Positions 1 to 11,667 of a stretch of 64,000 nucleotides of DNA are shown one piece after another. The DNA is taken from positions 23,633,936-23,697,935 of the forward strand of contig CM034233.1 in NCBI GenBank assembly GCA_019916065.1, given 5' to 3'. The notes beneath the pieces were generated by a model. It was given only the letters and a program-made list of their open reading frames with translations. It searched no databases and was not told the origin of the DNA. The stretch comes from Vitellaria paradoxa. Its lineage: Eukaryota > Streptophyta > Magnoliopsida > Ericales > Sapotaceae. Both the position numbers and the translations under genes were made by a program. The stretch's first letter is position 1, and every line of letters begins with the position of its first letter.

Positions 1-1499
1 TTTTAGAATGGAAGCAATTGAAGAAGACAGGCCCTTAAATATTTTTGCATTTCGTTTATTTCAAAGGTGATAGACTATAACTGCTCAAGCTAGTTTGCAA
101 ATAGTGCTGCCAAGACTTTTTCCACTGAATTTTTCCAAAGCCCATATAACTTCTTCATTCCAAGATTGTTTAGCCTTTGTGATGAAGCACTTTTGCAATA
201 TAATCTCCCTTAACTCGGCTGAGAAGGGGCATAAAAAGAATAACTACTCTATGTTTTCCAAGGCATTCCCACATAAAACACAGTTAAGATCAACATTCAT
301 CCCCCATGCTGGCAATTTGTCTTTGGTGTTAAGCCTCTCTTTAATTGCAAGCCATAAGATGAAACTATGTTTAGGAATGTGATTAGGGAACCAAAGAAGA
401 CTATGCTATGTTATCTTTTGAGCACATTCCCTTATAGCATCTCAAGTGACTACGGCATTATAGGCTTCACTCTTAGATGCTGTCCAAATGAACTTATCTA
501 GTAATTGGGGATTTGGCCCATAATTTGGAGGCATTTCAAGAATAATTTTCCTAAGCTCCCTTATATTTGAATAAGGCCATTTCCATTTTCCATTGCTAAT
601 GACCCTCGAGACTTTAGCATCTTTAGTCAAACTAGCATCATAAGCAATTTTAGAACCATATTTAGGAATTAGAGGGCCAATGAGGTGCCAACTAGAGTAC
701 CAAAGAGAGATGGATTCACCATTACCCACAATATACTTGGAGATATCTTTTACTTCTTCCCGAAGCTTAAGTAGCTTCCTCGAAGTCCAAGAGCAATCCA
801 AGAGAGGTTTTATTTTCCAAAAGCACTTGCCTTTAAGAAGATTAGAATAGCACTATTTAACCTAAAGGGATGGGCTTTTTGAGCAAGTGCCCATAAGTGC
901 CTCATTATGGTGGCCTTGTTCCATTCATGAAGTTTCCGAATGCCAAGGCCTCTCTCATTCTTTGGTTGACAAACTTCATTCCATGCTACTTTGCTACCCC
1001 ATTTCTTTAGCTCAACTCTTGACCACATGAATCTCATTAAGATCTTTTCAATAGAATTACTTACCCTCTTAGACAAGATGAAATGAATGCTCCAATAGAT
1101 TTGAATGCTGAATAGTATGGATTTGACAAGGACCAATCTACCAGCATAGGGAAAGCACTTAGAGATCCAACTCTTGACTTTTGTGGTAATTTCTCAATAA
1201 GCTCTTTGCAATCTTCAGATTTGAGCTTTGAAGAGATTAGTGGTACTCCCAAGTATTAGATTGGAAGTTTTCCCAATTGAAATCCAAGCAAGAAGCATAG
1301 GTGCTGTTTATTTTGTTGACTAATTCCTGATATGTAGACTTTGCTTTTTTGCCCATTTGGCTGGAGGCCTGAGTATTTATAGAATTCATGAAGTGTCTTG
1401 TGTATAAGCTGGAAGGTGGGTTCATTTGGGGTACACAGAATGAACAAATCATCTACAAAACAAATATGATTTATAAATGGCTCAGTGCATTTGGGATGG

Positions 1500-2053
1500 A
1501 AAGTAAATTCACATTTCTTTAACTAGTTTGTTAAAGAGTCTTGAGAAGAACTCCGCAGTAATAAGAAATAGACAAGGTAATAGTGGATCCCCTTGTCGAA
1601 GTCCTCTAGCACCTGGAAAATAATCTTCAAGGGCTCCATTTAGAGAGATGGAGAACTGGGGAGAAGTGATGCATGCTTCATTCCATTCTCTGAACTTTGC
1701 TTGTAGATTAAGAGCATGTAGCATATCAAGTAAAAGGTTCCATGAAACTGAGTCAAACGCTTTCATCAGGTCTATCTTCAAGGCATTTCTAGGGGATAAG
1801 TTATGTCTATAATAGTTCCATACCAATCTTGCCTGAGAAGGATTTGGTTTGAGATAGAGCTTCCTTTAACAAAGGCAACTTGTGAAGGGTTGATTATGTA
1901 AGGCATAATCCTTTTAAGTCTATTGGCATTAATCTTGGAAATATACTTATAGATGGTAAAGCAACAAGAGATAGGTCTATAGTCTGTGACCATGCTGGGA
2001 TCAGGAACCTTAGGCACCAATGCAATTATAGTGGAATTCACCACCTTCAACAA
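1500..2053 (-). pseudogene. Reverse transcriptase domain of the LINE, frameshifted
   Basis: Two overlapping frames together give the fingers and palm of a LINE reverse transcriptase. The upstream part (about 2053-1800) has IIALVPKV, DYRPISCC and NPSQVAFVKGSSISNQILL. The downstream part (about 1826-1509) has the motif A region IDLMKAFDSVSWN and the GLRQGDPLLP motif. The frame shift between them lies near 1800. The catalytic YADD motif is not cleanly readable downstream. It is part of the same element as the endonuclease relic at higher coordinates. Confidence 0.85.
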
Positions 2054-3410
2054 CTTCCCTGAGCTAAAGAAAGATTTGATGGCCTTAATAAAATCATCCC
2101 CTACCCCTACAATGCTCTAAACTTTCTTAAAAAAGTGGGAAGTGAATCCATCTAAGCCCGGGGCATTGTGATCTGTTAGAGAAAAAAAATTAACTCCTAA
2201 TTTCATCATTAGTGATCACATTATCTAGTGGAGTAATTAGATCCAAGGGTAGACTAGGTTGCATAACTTCTGTGACATATTGCTTTACGTCCTGAGGATA
2301 ATTGAAAGGAGTTCCCAATAGCTTCTTGTAGTGCTCAATAAAAATGGTCTTTACTTCCTTATAATCTTCATGTCTTTCTCTTTGGCTATCCAAGATTGAG
2401 AGAATTTTATTCCTTTAACAATGATCTTCGACTTTCCTATGAAAATGGGAAGTATTTTGATCTCCAACCTTGATTGAATTATCTCTTGCCTTTTATTTGT
2501 AAAAAGCTTCTTTAACTAGTGCAAGTTGCATATAATTGTCAATTGCCTTTTTTTTCTTTGTCAAGGAGGATCAAACTAGGATCATTTTGGACCTCATGCT
2601 AAATTGCATCAAGAAGTTCTTTAGCTACTGCTACCTTGTTAGAAAGGCCACCATAATGCTCATCATTGAATGCTTTGAGAGCTAGCTTGGGGGACTTGAG
2701 CTTGGAAAAGAGTTTGAACATAGGGGTGCCTGAAGTGGGCGTGGACCATGTCTCCTACACGGTTCTTGCAAATTCCTTATGCTTTGTCGAAAAGTTGAAG
2801 AATTTGAAAGGCTTTCTTCCTGTCCTAAGGCTGAGCCGAATGTTAGTGATGGCTAGATTATGGTCTAAGATGCATGCTGTGGGAAAAAAAGCTTCTGAAT
2901 TAGGGAATAAACCGAGCCACTTTTCATTCACCAATACTCTATCAAACTTGCTGAAGACTCTATATCCATTCTCTTACTTGTTGCTCCATGTGTATAAGCA
3001 ACCCAAATATCTAAGATCTGTCACCTCAATGGCATCTAGACATTTGTTGAATTCAAGAACTACTAATTTATCAATTCCTTTGCCTCCCTTTCGTTCATTT
3101 TCATCTTTTACACATTAAAATCTCCCAAAATGATCCAAGAAGAGGAGTTATCTATCAGAGTACAATTAGCTTGCAGCTCTTTCCATGGAGATATTCTAGC
3201 TTGCCTCTCATTGGAAGCATAAATGGAAGTGGTAAAGAAATCTAGAGATAACAATTGGTGAGTAATATGGCAAAACATAGATTGATTAGTGCTAGAAAGA
3301 ACATGTAAATTAATGGAGGATGGATCTCACAAAAGCAAGATTCTAGTAGCCAAGTCATGTGTATGGTTACTAAAATGACAAAAGGTAGGATTAATAGCTT
3401 TACAGACATT

Positions 3411-3507
3411 CTCAATATTATGGCCTCTAACTTTAGTTTCCAAAAGGCCAATTAATGTCTCAATATTATGGCCTCTTAACTTTAGTTTCCAAAAGGCCAA
3501 TTAAACT
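3411..3507 (-). repeat. 48-bp tandem duplication inside the LINE endonuclease
   Basis: A unit beginning CTCAATATTATGGCCTCT occurs at 3411-3458 and again from 3459. The second copy carries one extra T. Translated on the minus strand, the duplicated segment encodes the endonuclease stretch around LIGLLETKV, so the duplication repeats and breaks this motif. It is a local secondary event in the dead element. Confidence 0.9.
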
Positions 3508-3699
3508 AAGAGAGGAGCTTATAATCAGCTGCTTAGCTTCATGATACCCAATTGGACTATTAGAGCCCCTTATATTCCATCTGCAATATTCATTTAAAAT
3601 AGATAAAAGATGGAAAAGTCTTGGCTGTTGCAGCCTTGCTCTTGGATGAAACCTTAGATTAAAATATAACTTGTTCATTTGATCCGTTAAATTTTGATC

Positions 3700-5600
3700 A
3701 AATTTTAATCCAATTATGTCTGTACCAATACCAAGGAGTTGACATACCTCCTTTTTTTCGCTTCGGCTTTGTAACTTTCGTTCACCAGCAGCAGCGAATT
3801 AGGGGTCGTTTGGCTCACGAGCTTTTATAAAAATTGATTTTTATGAATTTTTTATTAAATATATATATATATTTTATTAATTTTTCAATTTTAATCAATT
3901 TTTTTAATTTTTATTAATTTTTTCAACTTTTACCAACTTTCTCAAATTTTTTTTAATTTTACCAAATTTTTTAGTTTTCTTGAATTTTCTCCAACTTCTT
4001 CAACCTTCACAAATTTTTACCAACCACTCAATTAATTATTAAAATATTACGTGTCACTCATAAATATAAAATCTTAATTTTTTTTTAATTTTTTTGATGG
4101 TGCCAATCGACCTCTTGGTTAACAACGAATATGGAGTCACGAACTGAGAGACGATGTTTGAATTGCAGCGACGTCAATTTATCTCAATTACGTCATGTGC
4201 TATGGATAAATATTAATATTCAGGTAACAATATTACTAGAGTGACAAGGCGAAAACACATTTAAGTGTGCGCTTGGAGTACAGGCGTCAATTTTTTTTTA
4301 CCGTATTTAGTAAAAATTTGTAAAAATTAAAAAAAAAATAAACAAAATAAGAGAAAATAGGTAAAAAGTTGAAGAAAGATAAAGATTTTAATATTTTCAT
4401 CTTTTTTCATGATTCTAAAGTCGGAAAAAATTGTGCGTTACATCTGTTTACATGATTTTAGTGTTTTCATTACTAGGGAGTGAGAATGGATAGGTTGAGA
4501 GGTTGATTAGTACGCAATATTGTGCTAATTGATACAGACCTTCGGAAAGGGACACACAGCCACGGGAGTAGCTTTTGGTTTTAGCTTTCAGATTTTCTTC
4601 ACCTCCCTATTTCTACACTTTGTTTGTAAACATTTGTCTGTTAGAATTGATTTGATTTTAAAATAAAGAATTCATTTGATTTGATTTTATAAATAAAATT
4701 ATGTATTTAAAACACATTTTAAATTTATGAATTGAATTGATTTAGTTTAAGAAAAATTCAAGTTTAATCGTACTAATAGGAAGTAGAAAATATGGTAAAT
4801 ATGATATATAAAGACAAATTTGTCCACTCACTTAGATGGTTTAAGAAAATAATAAATTCTCATCAAATTTTATTGATTTAGATTGGATTTCAAATAATAC
4901 AAAAATTCAAAAATTTAAGTTATGAAATTAAATTAAATTGAACTCATAAAATTTTATTTTAATTCCAAATATAAGAGTTAGACAAGAGTTTTAATCAAAT
5001 GAAATCAAATCCCATCAAATTTACTGGTCCAAGAGAGCGTTAGAATTTTAAAGACTAGAAATAAAGAATATTTTCCGAATAAACATTGTTCGTTTATAGT
5101 CGGTCATATTTCATTAAAGTTAATGGTGTTTTCTCTTAACTAAATTTTCTTAATTAAAACCGAATTCATATTTTTTCCCAATTGTTCCTGAGTTCAAAAT
5201 TTTCTAATTTTCCATTCTCAAAGTGATTTTGAACTTGAGATAATTTATACCACCTAATCAAATATATTGAATTTTATTCTGAATTGAAATTTTGAATCAA
5301 GTCTCGTAATTTTTAGATTAAAATTTTTTTAATTTTTATTTTTAATTATATGACTTAAAATTTTTTACTACTTTCTTATTGCAAAATCTTTTAGACTCCA
5401 TGTTTATAATTCAAAATCAAAATCTTTCTATTCAGCTTCAATTGTGCGGCAGTTGCAAATCAAGAGAAGTGAATTATGAGTAAATTACGACAACTCGTAT
5501 TCTCACGGGATTAGCGCACACTGGCATCAATCAGACAACTTTTCTCAATTGTGCGGAGCTGGGATCAGACGTTCCTACTTGGCGTTGGTCAAAATAGTGA
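3700..5600. other. Intergenic AT-rich stretch, no gene seen
   Basis: No open frame resembles a protein and no splice-compatible coding stretch was found. The sequence is AT-rich with poly-T and poly-A runs and short stretches resembling decayed repeats. It separates two LINE relics on the same strand. Confidence 0.5.
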
Positions 5601-5606
5601 ACAAAA

Positions 5607-5860
5607 TTGCGGTCACACAGAAATAGGGAGACAAGATCTCCTTGTCTCAGCCCACGGTTAAGCAAGATGTCAAAGCTACTTTCCCCATTTACAACTACCA
5701 TTGAACCCAACTACCCGCCAATGTGTAAAGCCCAACGTCCTCATCAAAGCTTCCTAAAAGTCCCAGCATCATATGCTTTGATAGGATCTAGTTTGATAAG
5801 TGATGATGATGTATTTTTGTGTATGCATTATAGGTCCGTAACTTCGCCTGATAGATATTG
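5607..5860 (-). pseudogene. Short LINE reverse transcriptase relic
   Basis: On the minus strand the segment near 5770-5800 reads LIKLDPIKAYDAGTF, which is reverse transcriptase motif A. The segment near 5630-5660 reads NRGLRQGDLVS, which is the later GLRQGD motif. The two lie only about 45 codons apart, closer than in intact elements, so sequence has been lost between them. A stop follows motif A. An open stretch just upstream (5967-6188, minus) may belong to the same relic, but I could not match it to a LINE domain. Confidence 0.7.
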
Positions 5861-6371
5861 TTCGTTTTGAGCTTTGTTAACATGTAGATTACTCCCTTAT
5901 AGATTTAAAACACGTTTGATGGGGAGAGACAAAAACGTTATAAATTATTTCAGTGTTTGACTATTTTCAGTGTGGGACAGTTTTGGCATCATCAGCAGGT
6001 AAGTATGGCTGCTCTATTTTCTGGTGTCTCAGGTAATGAAACATCTCAGGCGCAATTATGAGTTTTCTTTTTAACTTGAACATTGTAGATTTGTCAACGT
6101 TAATCCCCCAGCTTGGTTTAATAACCTCAGAACACTCTTCCTCCGCTGTCAACATAGACTCAAAGAAAGATTTATTCACCTTCGGCAAAATCTCTGTACT
6201 AAGGATGACAGAGCTGTAATCAGATCCTATGATATTATTTGGTTCTATATATATTCAACCATTTCGAGTGACAGAGAAAAAAAAATTTTAAAAAACGGTG
6301 AAAAATAGTGAAAAACTCTCAAAGTTATTCAATTTTTATCTATTTTTTATCACTCCAAACGTACTCATAAT

Positions 6372-6735
6372 GGTCCTGTTTGGAATAAGAAAAAATAAGA
6401 TAAATTGAGATAAAATGTGGTTTGGGGTTGATTTTGGCACCTTTTTTTTTATGAAAAGTAACAAACTGTAGGAACGGTTTTCCAAATTCGTTCCCACGGA
6501 TTCAAAAAAATTCACAAAAAATAGCGACAATGAGACTCATTTGAAAGCTTTTGACACGAAAAATATGATTGTATAAAAAATTTACATATTCGGTTAACTT
6601 ACTTCTAGATTTTTTATTTTTTTAGTGAAATATTAGAATTTTTTGAAATTCGTAATGACGAGAAAATTAGAGATAGAGGGGACGTTGGAGATCTATAGAG
6701 ATTTATAGAAGTTGTTTATGATGCCAAACGGGGCC
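6372..6735. mobile_element. Tourist-like MITE (family A), 364 bp
   Basis: The terminal inverted repeats are GGTCCTGTTTGG at the left and GGCCCCGTTTGG (reverse complement of the right end). They are flanked by the 3-bp direct repeat AAT at 6369-6371 and 6736-6738. The subterminal sequence contains AAGATAAATTGAGATAAAAT, shared with the other family A copies in this window. There is no coding capacity. A partial family A end, TCACTCCAAACGTACT, sits immediately to the left (about 6345-6366). The short target duplication and GTTTGG ends suggest a PIF/Harbinger (Tourist) type, by inference. Confidence 0.7.
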
Positions 6736-6739
6736 AATA

Positions 6740-6901
6740 TATCTCAATTACAATTATATAAATATTCAACCAATAATTGAAAAGAAATATATGAATGAAA
6801 CTGTACACAATGGCTTAATAAATAATCTTTAAAATTCTCAAAAAGCACGAAAATAACTATTCAACTAACAATTTAGTACCATATTATTTTATTTATGCAG
6901 C

Positions 6902-6936
<35 letters not shown>

Positions 6937-7436
6937 TTTTTTTTTTTTCTAATTAGAGAACTATTCATATAGAAGATCTCCACTAGCGTATCCCACGTTC
7001 GGCCTCCAAATTCTTGAGATCGGTCATGACTCCATGGGTTGAATATCGGTGAAGTACACATTCCAAAAACATGAAATAATTACTAGGCAAGAGGTTGAAG
7101 CAAGTCGCACAAAAAACTACCAACAAGTGCAAGAATTTTAGATTTACTGAAAAATTAAAAAAAAAAATAGAGCTCTCAAGTTCTCAACATCCAAAATAAT
7201 TATCCTAGTTACATGTTCACAAGTAAATTAATAATTTGTCAAAGAAATCAACAAAGCAAATATGCATACAAAGCCAAGGCTATTCCAGGAACCCACCAGT
7301 CTAATATTCCACTTCTCCAGCACACGCTCTCAGTGTTCATCTAACCCTCCTTACCTTCCAGAGATATGCCTGTTATCTCTCTGCATATTTAAATGCTGTG
7401 CCCTTCGTACTGATCATCCTTCATCAGCAGATTAAT
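6740..7436. other. 3' flank of the IST1-like gene with (TA)n microsatellite
   Basis: This stretch lies downstream of the IST1-like stop codon, which is read on the minus strand. It probably contains that gene's 3' UTR in the part nearest 7436. A (TA)n run occupies about 6908-6933, followed by a poly-T run. No further coding exon was seen. Confidence 0.5.
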
Positions 7437-9553
7437 TCAGAATTTCCAGGCCTTGAGTCTAGCTTTCAGACCAATGTGAGATCTGAAAGGGAACTTCTTT
7501 TGAGATTGTGGGAGCTGTCCACCATCTCTTTCAGGCACATCTTCCCCCATGATTGTATTACAGTTCTTCTCAGATTCCAAACCTTCATTTGTACTCGCTA
7601 TCTTCGCCACCCCATCTTGTTCATTTTTACTCTCATCATCAAGGCTTAATTCCTTCTCCATTGAATCCTCTGAATCTAAACCAGCTGGCATGGCTATTTC
7701 CTCCTCCGATTCAATTGGGTGGATTTTCTCAAATCCTATCCAGACATTCTGATCCTCAACAACTCCTCTCGAACCATTTTCCTCGAGATTAGATTTTGAT
7801 TCTTCATTGTCACAATCGGCAACAACCGCTGATCCCTTTCTAGAACTGGGAGTGCTCTGATCATCGGACCTAGAGAGCTCCACGGCTGCCTTTGCTGCCG
7901 CTGCAGCATAAGCAGCCGATTTGAAAGCTGCTTCTGCAGCATCGGCAACATCCTTGTATTTTCTCCCTGAGCCCTCCATGTTCTCAATCTCCTCGGAAAA
8001 ATTAAGCAAGTGATCTCCTCCAGCCCTAGAGCCACCTGAAATAGCTGATAATTCTGGGTTATTCTGCTGGTGCTGGTTCTCTTCTGTCTCCCATTTTTCC
8101 TGCAAATTTTCAAATGACAAAATACTCTGTCAGTTGGTAGAGTTGTGTGCCTTGTGTCTGTATTGATATTCTTGCAATGCCTAATATGTGCCATTGCTAT
8201 ACCTATTTTGAACCTTTTTTTCAATTTCTGTGTTTTTAAAAAAAAATAAATAAATAACTCAAAACATATTTGATCACTTATATTTTAAAAATTTTTCAAA
8301 ATAAGTAAAATTCAAAAACACCACAAACAAAAAATGTCAAACTTAGGTGTGTTTGGCGTGAAATAAAACGTTGAAAATATCTGAAAATCTCTAAAAGTTA
8401 TTGACTTTTTATCTTATCTCACTACAGGATCTACAAACCCGGAACTTATCTTACGTTATCTCACTTTTTATCACTCCAAACACACCGTTAATGTACTTTC
8501 AATATTATTAAAACATGAAACTCAAAATAATAAACAGAAAATAGAAAATAGAAACAAAAAATAAAAAATACACATCAAATGCTACATTAATGATGATATA
8601 TATATATATACCTCTGAGGTGGGGGAGGAAGCTTCATCAAGCTGCAAATTAATGTGGTTCTCGGAAGCAATTTCCTCGAGCATCTTCAGTCTGTTTTCTA
8701 AAGATGATTGCCTGGTAGATAGCTTTTGGATCATCTATAACACACACCAAATCACAAATTAACATTTAAAAATTCAATACAAAACACCCAAATCAATTAA
8801 AATTGAACTGAATGTATTATACCCTCAAATTGACCCCGCAGTTGTTGCGCAATTCAATGGCACGAGAAGCGAAGTCCTTCCCAAATCGAGATGTGAAGAC
8901 TGCTCTCATCTCGAGAAGCTCTGGAAACTCCCCACATCTTGTAGACGCATAGATGACGCTCGACACTGCCTCCTTCAGCTCATCGGGACAGTCTCTACAC
9001 AGTCAACACCACCACATATTGGATCCACCCAACAATGTCTGTCTCCAACATACAAAAATTAAAGACAAGGAAAACGAAAGAAGTCGAAAAGATAACAAAA
9101 AGGAACCAACTTTTCTTGGTCGATGAGGTCGATCCTCTCTGCCAACAAATTGCAATAGCCCTCAATCATAGCAAACACATCTAACATGTTCTGCTCCTTG
9201 ATAACTTGCTCGACCTGTCAAAGAAAAACAAAACTCCATTTAACAAACAAAAAAAATGGGTATTGGCAGGGGGATCCTGCAGTGTGAAATCCAATACAGG
9301 TCGCCCGATTCAGAAATGGAAGGATGGATGGTTTTAATTTAGATGGAGAGTGAAATTAAGTTACGCGGAGAAGAGCTCGGTCGTGGTGACCGAGGTTGAG
9401 GAGGCCGACGACGTCTGAGCGTGCGACGGAGCAGCGGGCGAGGCGCTGGTGCTTGAGGACGGAGAGACGAGAAATGGCGAGGTTGAGAAGGGGCCTGAAC
9501 TTGGAGGCCTTGATGAAGTTTCTCCCCAGCAGAGCATCAAGCTTCTTTCCCAT
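7437..9553 (-). CDS. IST1-like protein (ESCRT-III regulator of Vps4), 5 exons, 416 aa
   Basis: Exons, in transcription order: 9553-9365, 9214-9111, 8994-8823, 8734-8612 and 8099-7437. All junctions are GT-AG and the total is 1251 nt in one frame. The N-terminal part (about residues 1-170) is an Ist1/DUF292 domain. It opens MGKKLDALLGRNFIKASKF and continues with ARSDVVGLLNLGHHDRALLR and MLDVFAMIEGYCNLLAERI. The C-terminal half is acidic and low in complexity, with an alanine-rich helix at about residues 249-274 (AAEAAFKSAAYAAAAAKAAV), a feature I associate with plant IST1-like proteins. IST1 proteins bind ESCRT-III subunits and regulate the Vps4/SKD1 ATPase during multivesicular body formation on endosomes. 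The ATG at 9553 is chosen because the domain begins at once. Intron 4 (8100-8611) carries a MITE. No catalytic function is expected. Confidence 0.93.
8346..8487. mobile_element. Tourist-like MITE (family A) in IST1-like intron 4, 142 bp
   Basis: The left end GGTGTGTTTGG matches the reverse complement of the right end, GGTGTGTTTGGAGTG. TTA flanks both sides (8343-8345 and 8488-8490). The interior has the family A sequence ATCTCACTTTTTATCACTCC. It lies wholly within the intron and does not touch a splice site. Confidence 0.75.
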
Positions 9554-9559
9554 TCCTCC

Positions 9560-9760
9560 AATACTCCTCTCTTCTTTTTTTATTTGTTCAAATTAAGAGA
9601 GAGAGACAGAGGTAGGTTGAGAACGAGAGAAGGAAGAGAACAAACGAGCCAAGCTCGTTTCTACCTTTACGAGTGAGAAATGACGACCATCTTGGTCGAT
9701 ATATATATATATATATATATACACATTATATATATTATGTATATGTACGCATGTATGTTG
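9560..9760 (-). promoter_or_regulatory. 5' flank of the IST1-like gene with (TA)n tract
   Basis: This region lies directly upstream of the IST1-like ATG on the minus strand. A purine-rich GA stretch (about 9595-9650) is next to the gene, and a (TA)n tract lies at about 9699-9740. The GA stretch probably falls in the 5' UTR. I could not assign a TATA box with confidence, because the TA tract obscures any single motif. Confidence 0.4.
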
Positions 9761-9985
9761 GTGATGCGCGTGAGAGGGTTTGGGGGGACTGGGTTTTCTT
9801 ATGAACCAAGTATTTACGACATTTCAAAACGCGGTTCCGTCCCTCAATTCGCGGAAAGGGAAGGCCGAGCGCCCCCACGACAGTGCACTCGGGCTTCGTT
9901 TGGTTACAAAAATAACTTCTAACTTTTTCTCTTTTTTTTTTTTTTGTAATTTTTTTAGTTTTATACGATTTTTTTACCAATATTA

Positions 9986-10306
9986 GCCCGTTTGGCAGTT
10001 AAAAAAAAAAAAAGAAGAAAAGTTCAATTTTTGGTAGTTTTTTGGGTGTTTTATTTTTTTGCACTTTTTTGTGCGTTTGGTTGAGAAAAGTGTATTTTTT
10101 ATTATTTTTTTTGTAACTTTTAGGTGTTTGGTAAATTTTTTACTATAACAAATCAAAAAAGTGGCATTTTTTGTGTGTTTGGTATGTTTTTTTACTGTAG
10201 CAAATCAAAAAAGTGGTCAAATTTATGATTTTACCAAACACACCAAAAGTTACAAAATGTAACTTTTGATATTTTTTTGCTAATTTTTGAGTTGCCAAAC
10301 GGACTC
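9986..10306. mobile_element. Family B MITE, 321 bp (duplication copy 1)
   Basis: The left end is GCCCGTTTGGCAGTT. The right end, reverse complemented, is GAGTCCGTTTGGCAACT. The element is flanked by TTA at 9983-9985 and 10307-10309. It has no coding capacity. The interior repeats phrases such as GTGTGTTTGGTATGTTTTT and its complement, so the element folds on itself. The TTA duplication suggests a Tourist-like (PIF/Harbinger) origin by inference. Confidence 0.8.
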
Positions 10307-10723
10307 TTAGAAATATTTTTAGGAACATAAAAAAAGAAATTCAAAAAAATCATGCTGGCTTGGGTAGGGTAAAGGATAAAAAAATTAAATAAAAAAATTA
10401 ATGTTTTTCATTACTTTTTTAATTAAACAGATAATTTTTATTCAAACAGACGTGAAATTTTTGTTTTATTTTTTGTTTAAAATGTGAATAACACACTTAA
10501 AACTGTAACTTTTAGAAAAAAATAATTTGATGAAAAAAAATTACATAAAACAAAACAAATTTACAAAAAAAAAAAAGGTTATTTTATAACAAAACAAAGC
10601 CTAAGTTTTATTATTATTTTTTTTAGCATTAAAAAGCGCATTCTAAGTTTATTATTTTCTTCATTAAAATCACTTCAACACTTGTCCATATAAATAGGCA
10701 TTCAAAGAGGGTTCGGCTAGATA

Positions 10724-10893
10724 CAGGGTTGTTTGGAGTAAGAAAAAAATGAGATAAATTGAGATAAATTATGGTTTGGAGAGAGTTCGTAATGCGTGCA
10801 GTGAGAGAAAAAAGTTGATGTGATATAAAGTTAACAGAGATTTATAAAAATTTTTAAAGATTTTCATCAAACTATTGCAAACTAAACGGGACC
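10724..10893. mobile_element. Tourist-like MITE (family A), 170 bp, only in duplication copy 1
   Basis: The insertion begins CAGGGTTGTTTGGAGTAAG and ends CTAAACGGGACC. ATA precedes it (10721-10723) and follows it (10894-10896). The paralogous site in copy 2, near 12070, reads AGTATAATCTGATTCAG without the insertion. This is a natural empty site. The interior has the family A phrase GAGATAAATTGAGATAAATT. Confidence 0.85.
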
Positions 10894-11344
10894 ATAATCT
10901 GATTCAGTTCTAAGCTGTATTACTTTTGATCTTATATTTGTACGGACATAATTTTGGTTTGCCCTTACACATTAAAATCAGGGCCTTGGACACTTTGGAG
11001 CCTTCCTAAACTTAATCTTACCAATTTAATTTTATTTCAATCACTTGTTTACACTATATCAAAATAGACAGCAAGTATAAGTATTTTTATGACATTGAGG
11101 GTAGAGTTTCAATTAATTTTTCAGTTCATGATTAAAATTTCTAACTCCTAATGGAATTTATTTATTTTTAAAAATAATTGACCAATTATTTTATTTTTAA
11201 GTTCATGTTATAATTGATTAATTTAAAAAAAATTATAAAGTGAATGGGTAAAGATTGGATATATTGGTAAAGCTTTTTCCCTTTTTTTTTTTCTTTTTTT
11301 TTTTGTAATTTTTTTTTGTTTTATATGATTTTTTTACTAATATT

Positions 11345-11667
11345 GGGTGTGTTTGGCAGTTAAAAAAAAAAAAAGAAGAAAAGCTCAACTTTTGTTAGTT
11401 TTTTGGGTGTTATGTTTTTTTTTTTGCACTTTTTTGTGTGTTTGGTTGAGAAGTGTATTTTTTATCTATTTTTTGTAACTTTTGGGTATTTGATAAATTT
11501 TTTACTGTAACAAATCAAAAAAGTGATATTTTTTGTGTGTTTGGTATGTTTTTTATTGTAGCTAATTAAAAAAGTGATAAAATTTATGATTTTACCAAAC
11601 ACACCAAAAGTTACAAAATGTAACTTTTAGTATTTTTTTGCTAATTTTTGAGTTGCCAAACGGGCTC
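11345..11667. mobile_element. Family B MITE (duplication copy 2)
   Basis: This is the paralogue of the element at 9986-10306, carried along by the tandem duplication. The left end reads GGGTGTGTTTGGCAGTT and the right end GCCAAACGGGCTC. The flanks have drifted, so the TTA duplication is no longer perfect. Confidence 0.75.

Larger units (their letters stand above)
1..3690 (-). mobile_element. Degenerate L1-type LINE (endonuclease + reverse transcriptase + C-terminal region)
   Basis: Read on the minus strand, the parts come in the normal order of a plant L1-like non-LTR retrotransposon. The start of an APE-type endonuclease (WNIRGSNSP, then LIGLLETKV) lies at about 3460-3600. The late endonuclease motif CLYTWSNK and a KFDRVLVNEKW stretch lie at about 2900-3010. 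Reverse transcriptase follows at about 1500-2055, with DYRPISCC, QVAFVKGSSI, KIDLMKAFDSVSW and GLRQGDPLLPCLF. The C-terminal region (RGLGIRKLHEWNKA; later SISLWYSSWHLIGPL) runs to about 440 and may continue past the window edge. Stops and frameshifts break every domain, so it is dead. The 5' end is put near 3690 because coding similarity stops there. No poly-A tail or target duplication could be seen, since the 3' end is near or beyond position 1. Confidence 0.9.

Noticed and set aside
2666..3118. 150-codon plus-strand open frame
   Set aside because: The other strand here encodes recognisable LINE endonuclease (CLYTWSNK and KFDRVLVNEKW), so this is a shadow frame.
5967..6188. 73-codon minus-strand frame (FFESMLTAEEECSEVIKPSW)
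   Set aside because: It is protein-like and lies next to a LINE relic, but I could not match it to a LINE or LTR domain, so no product was called.
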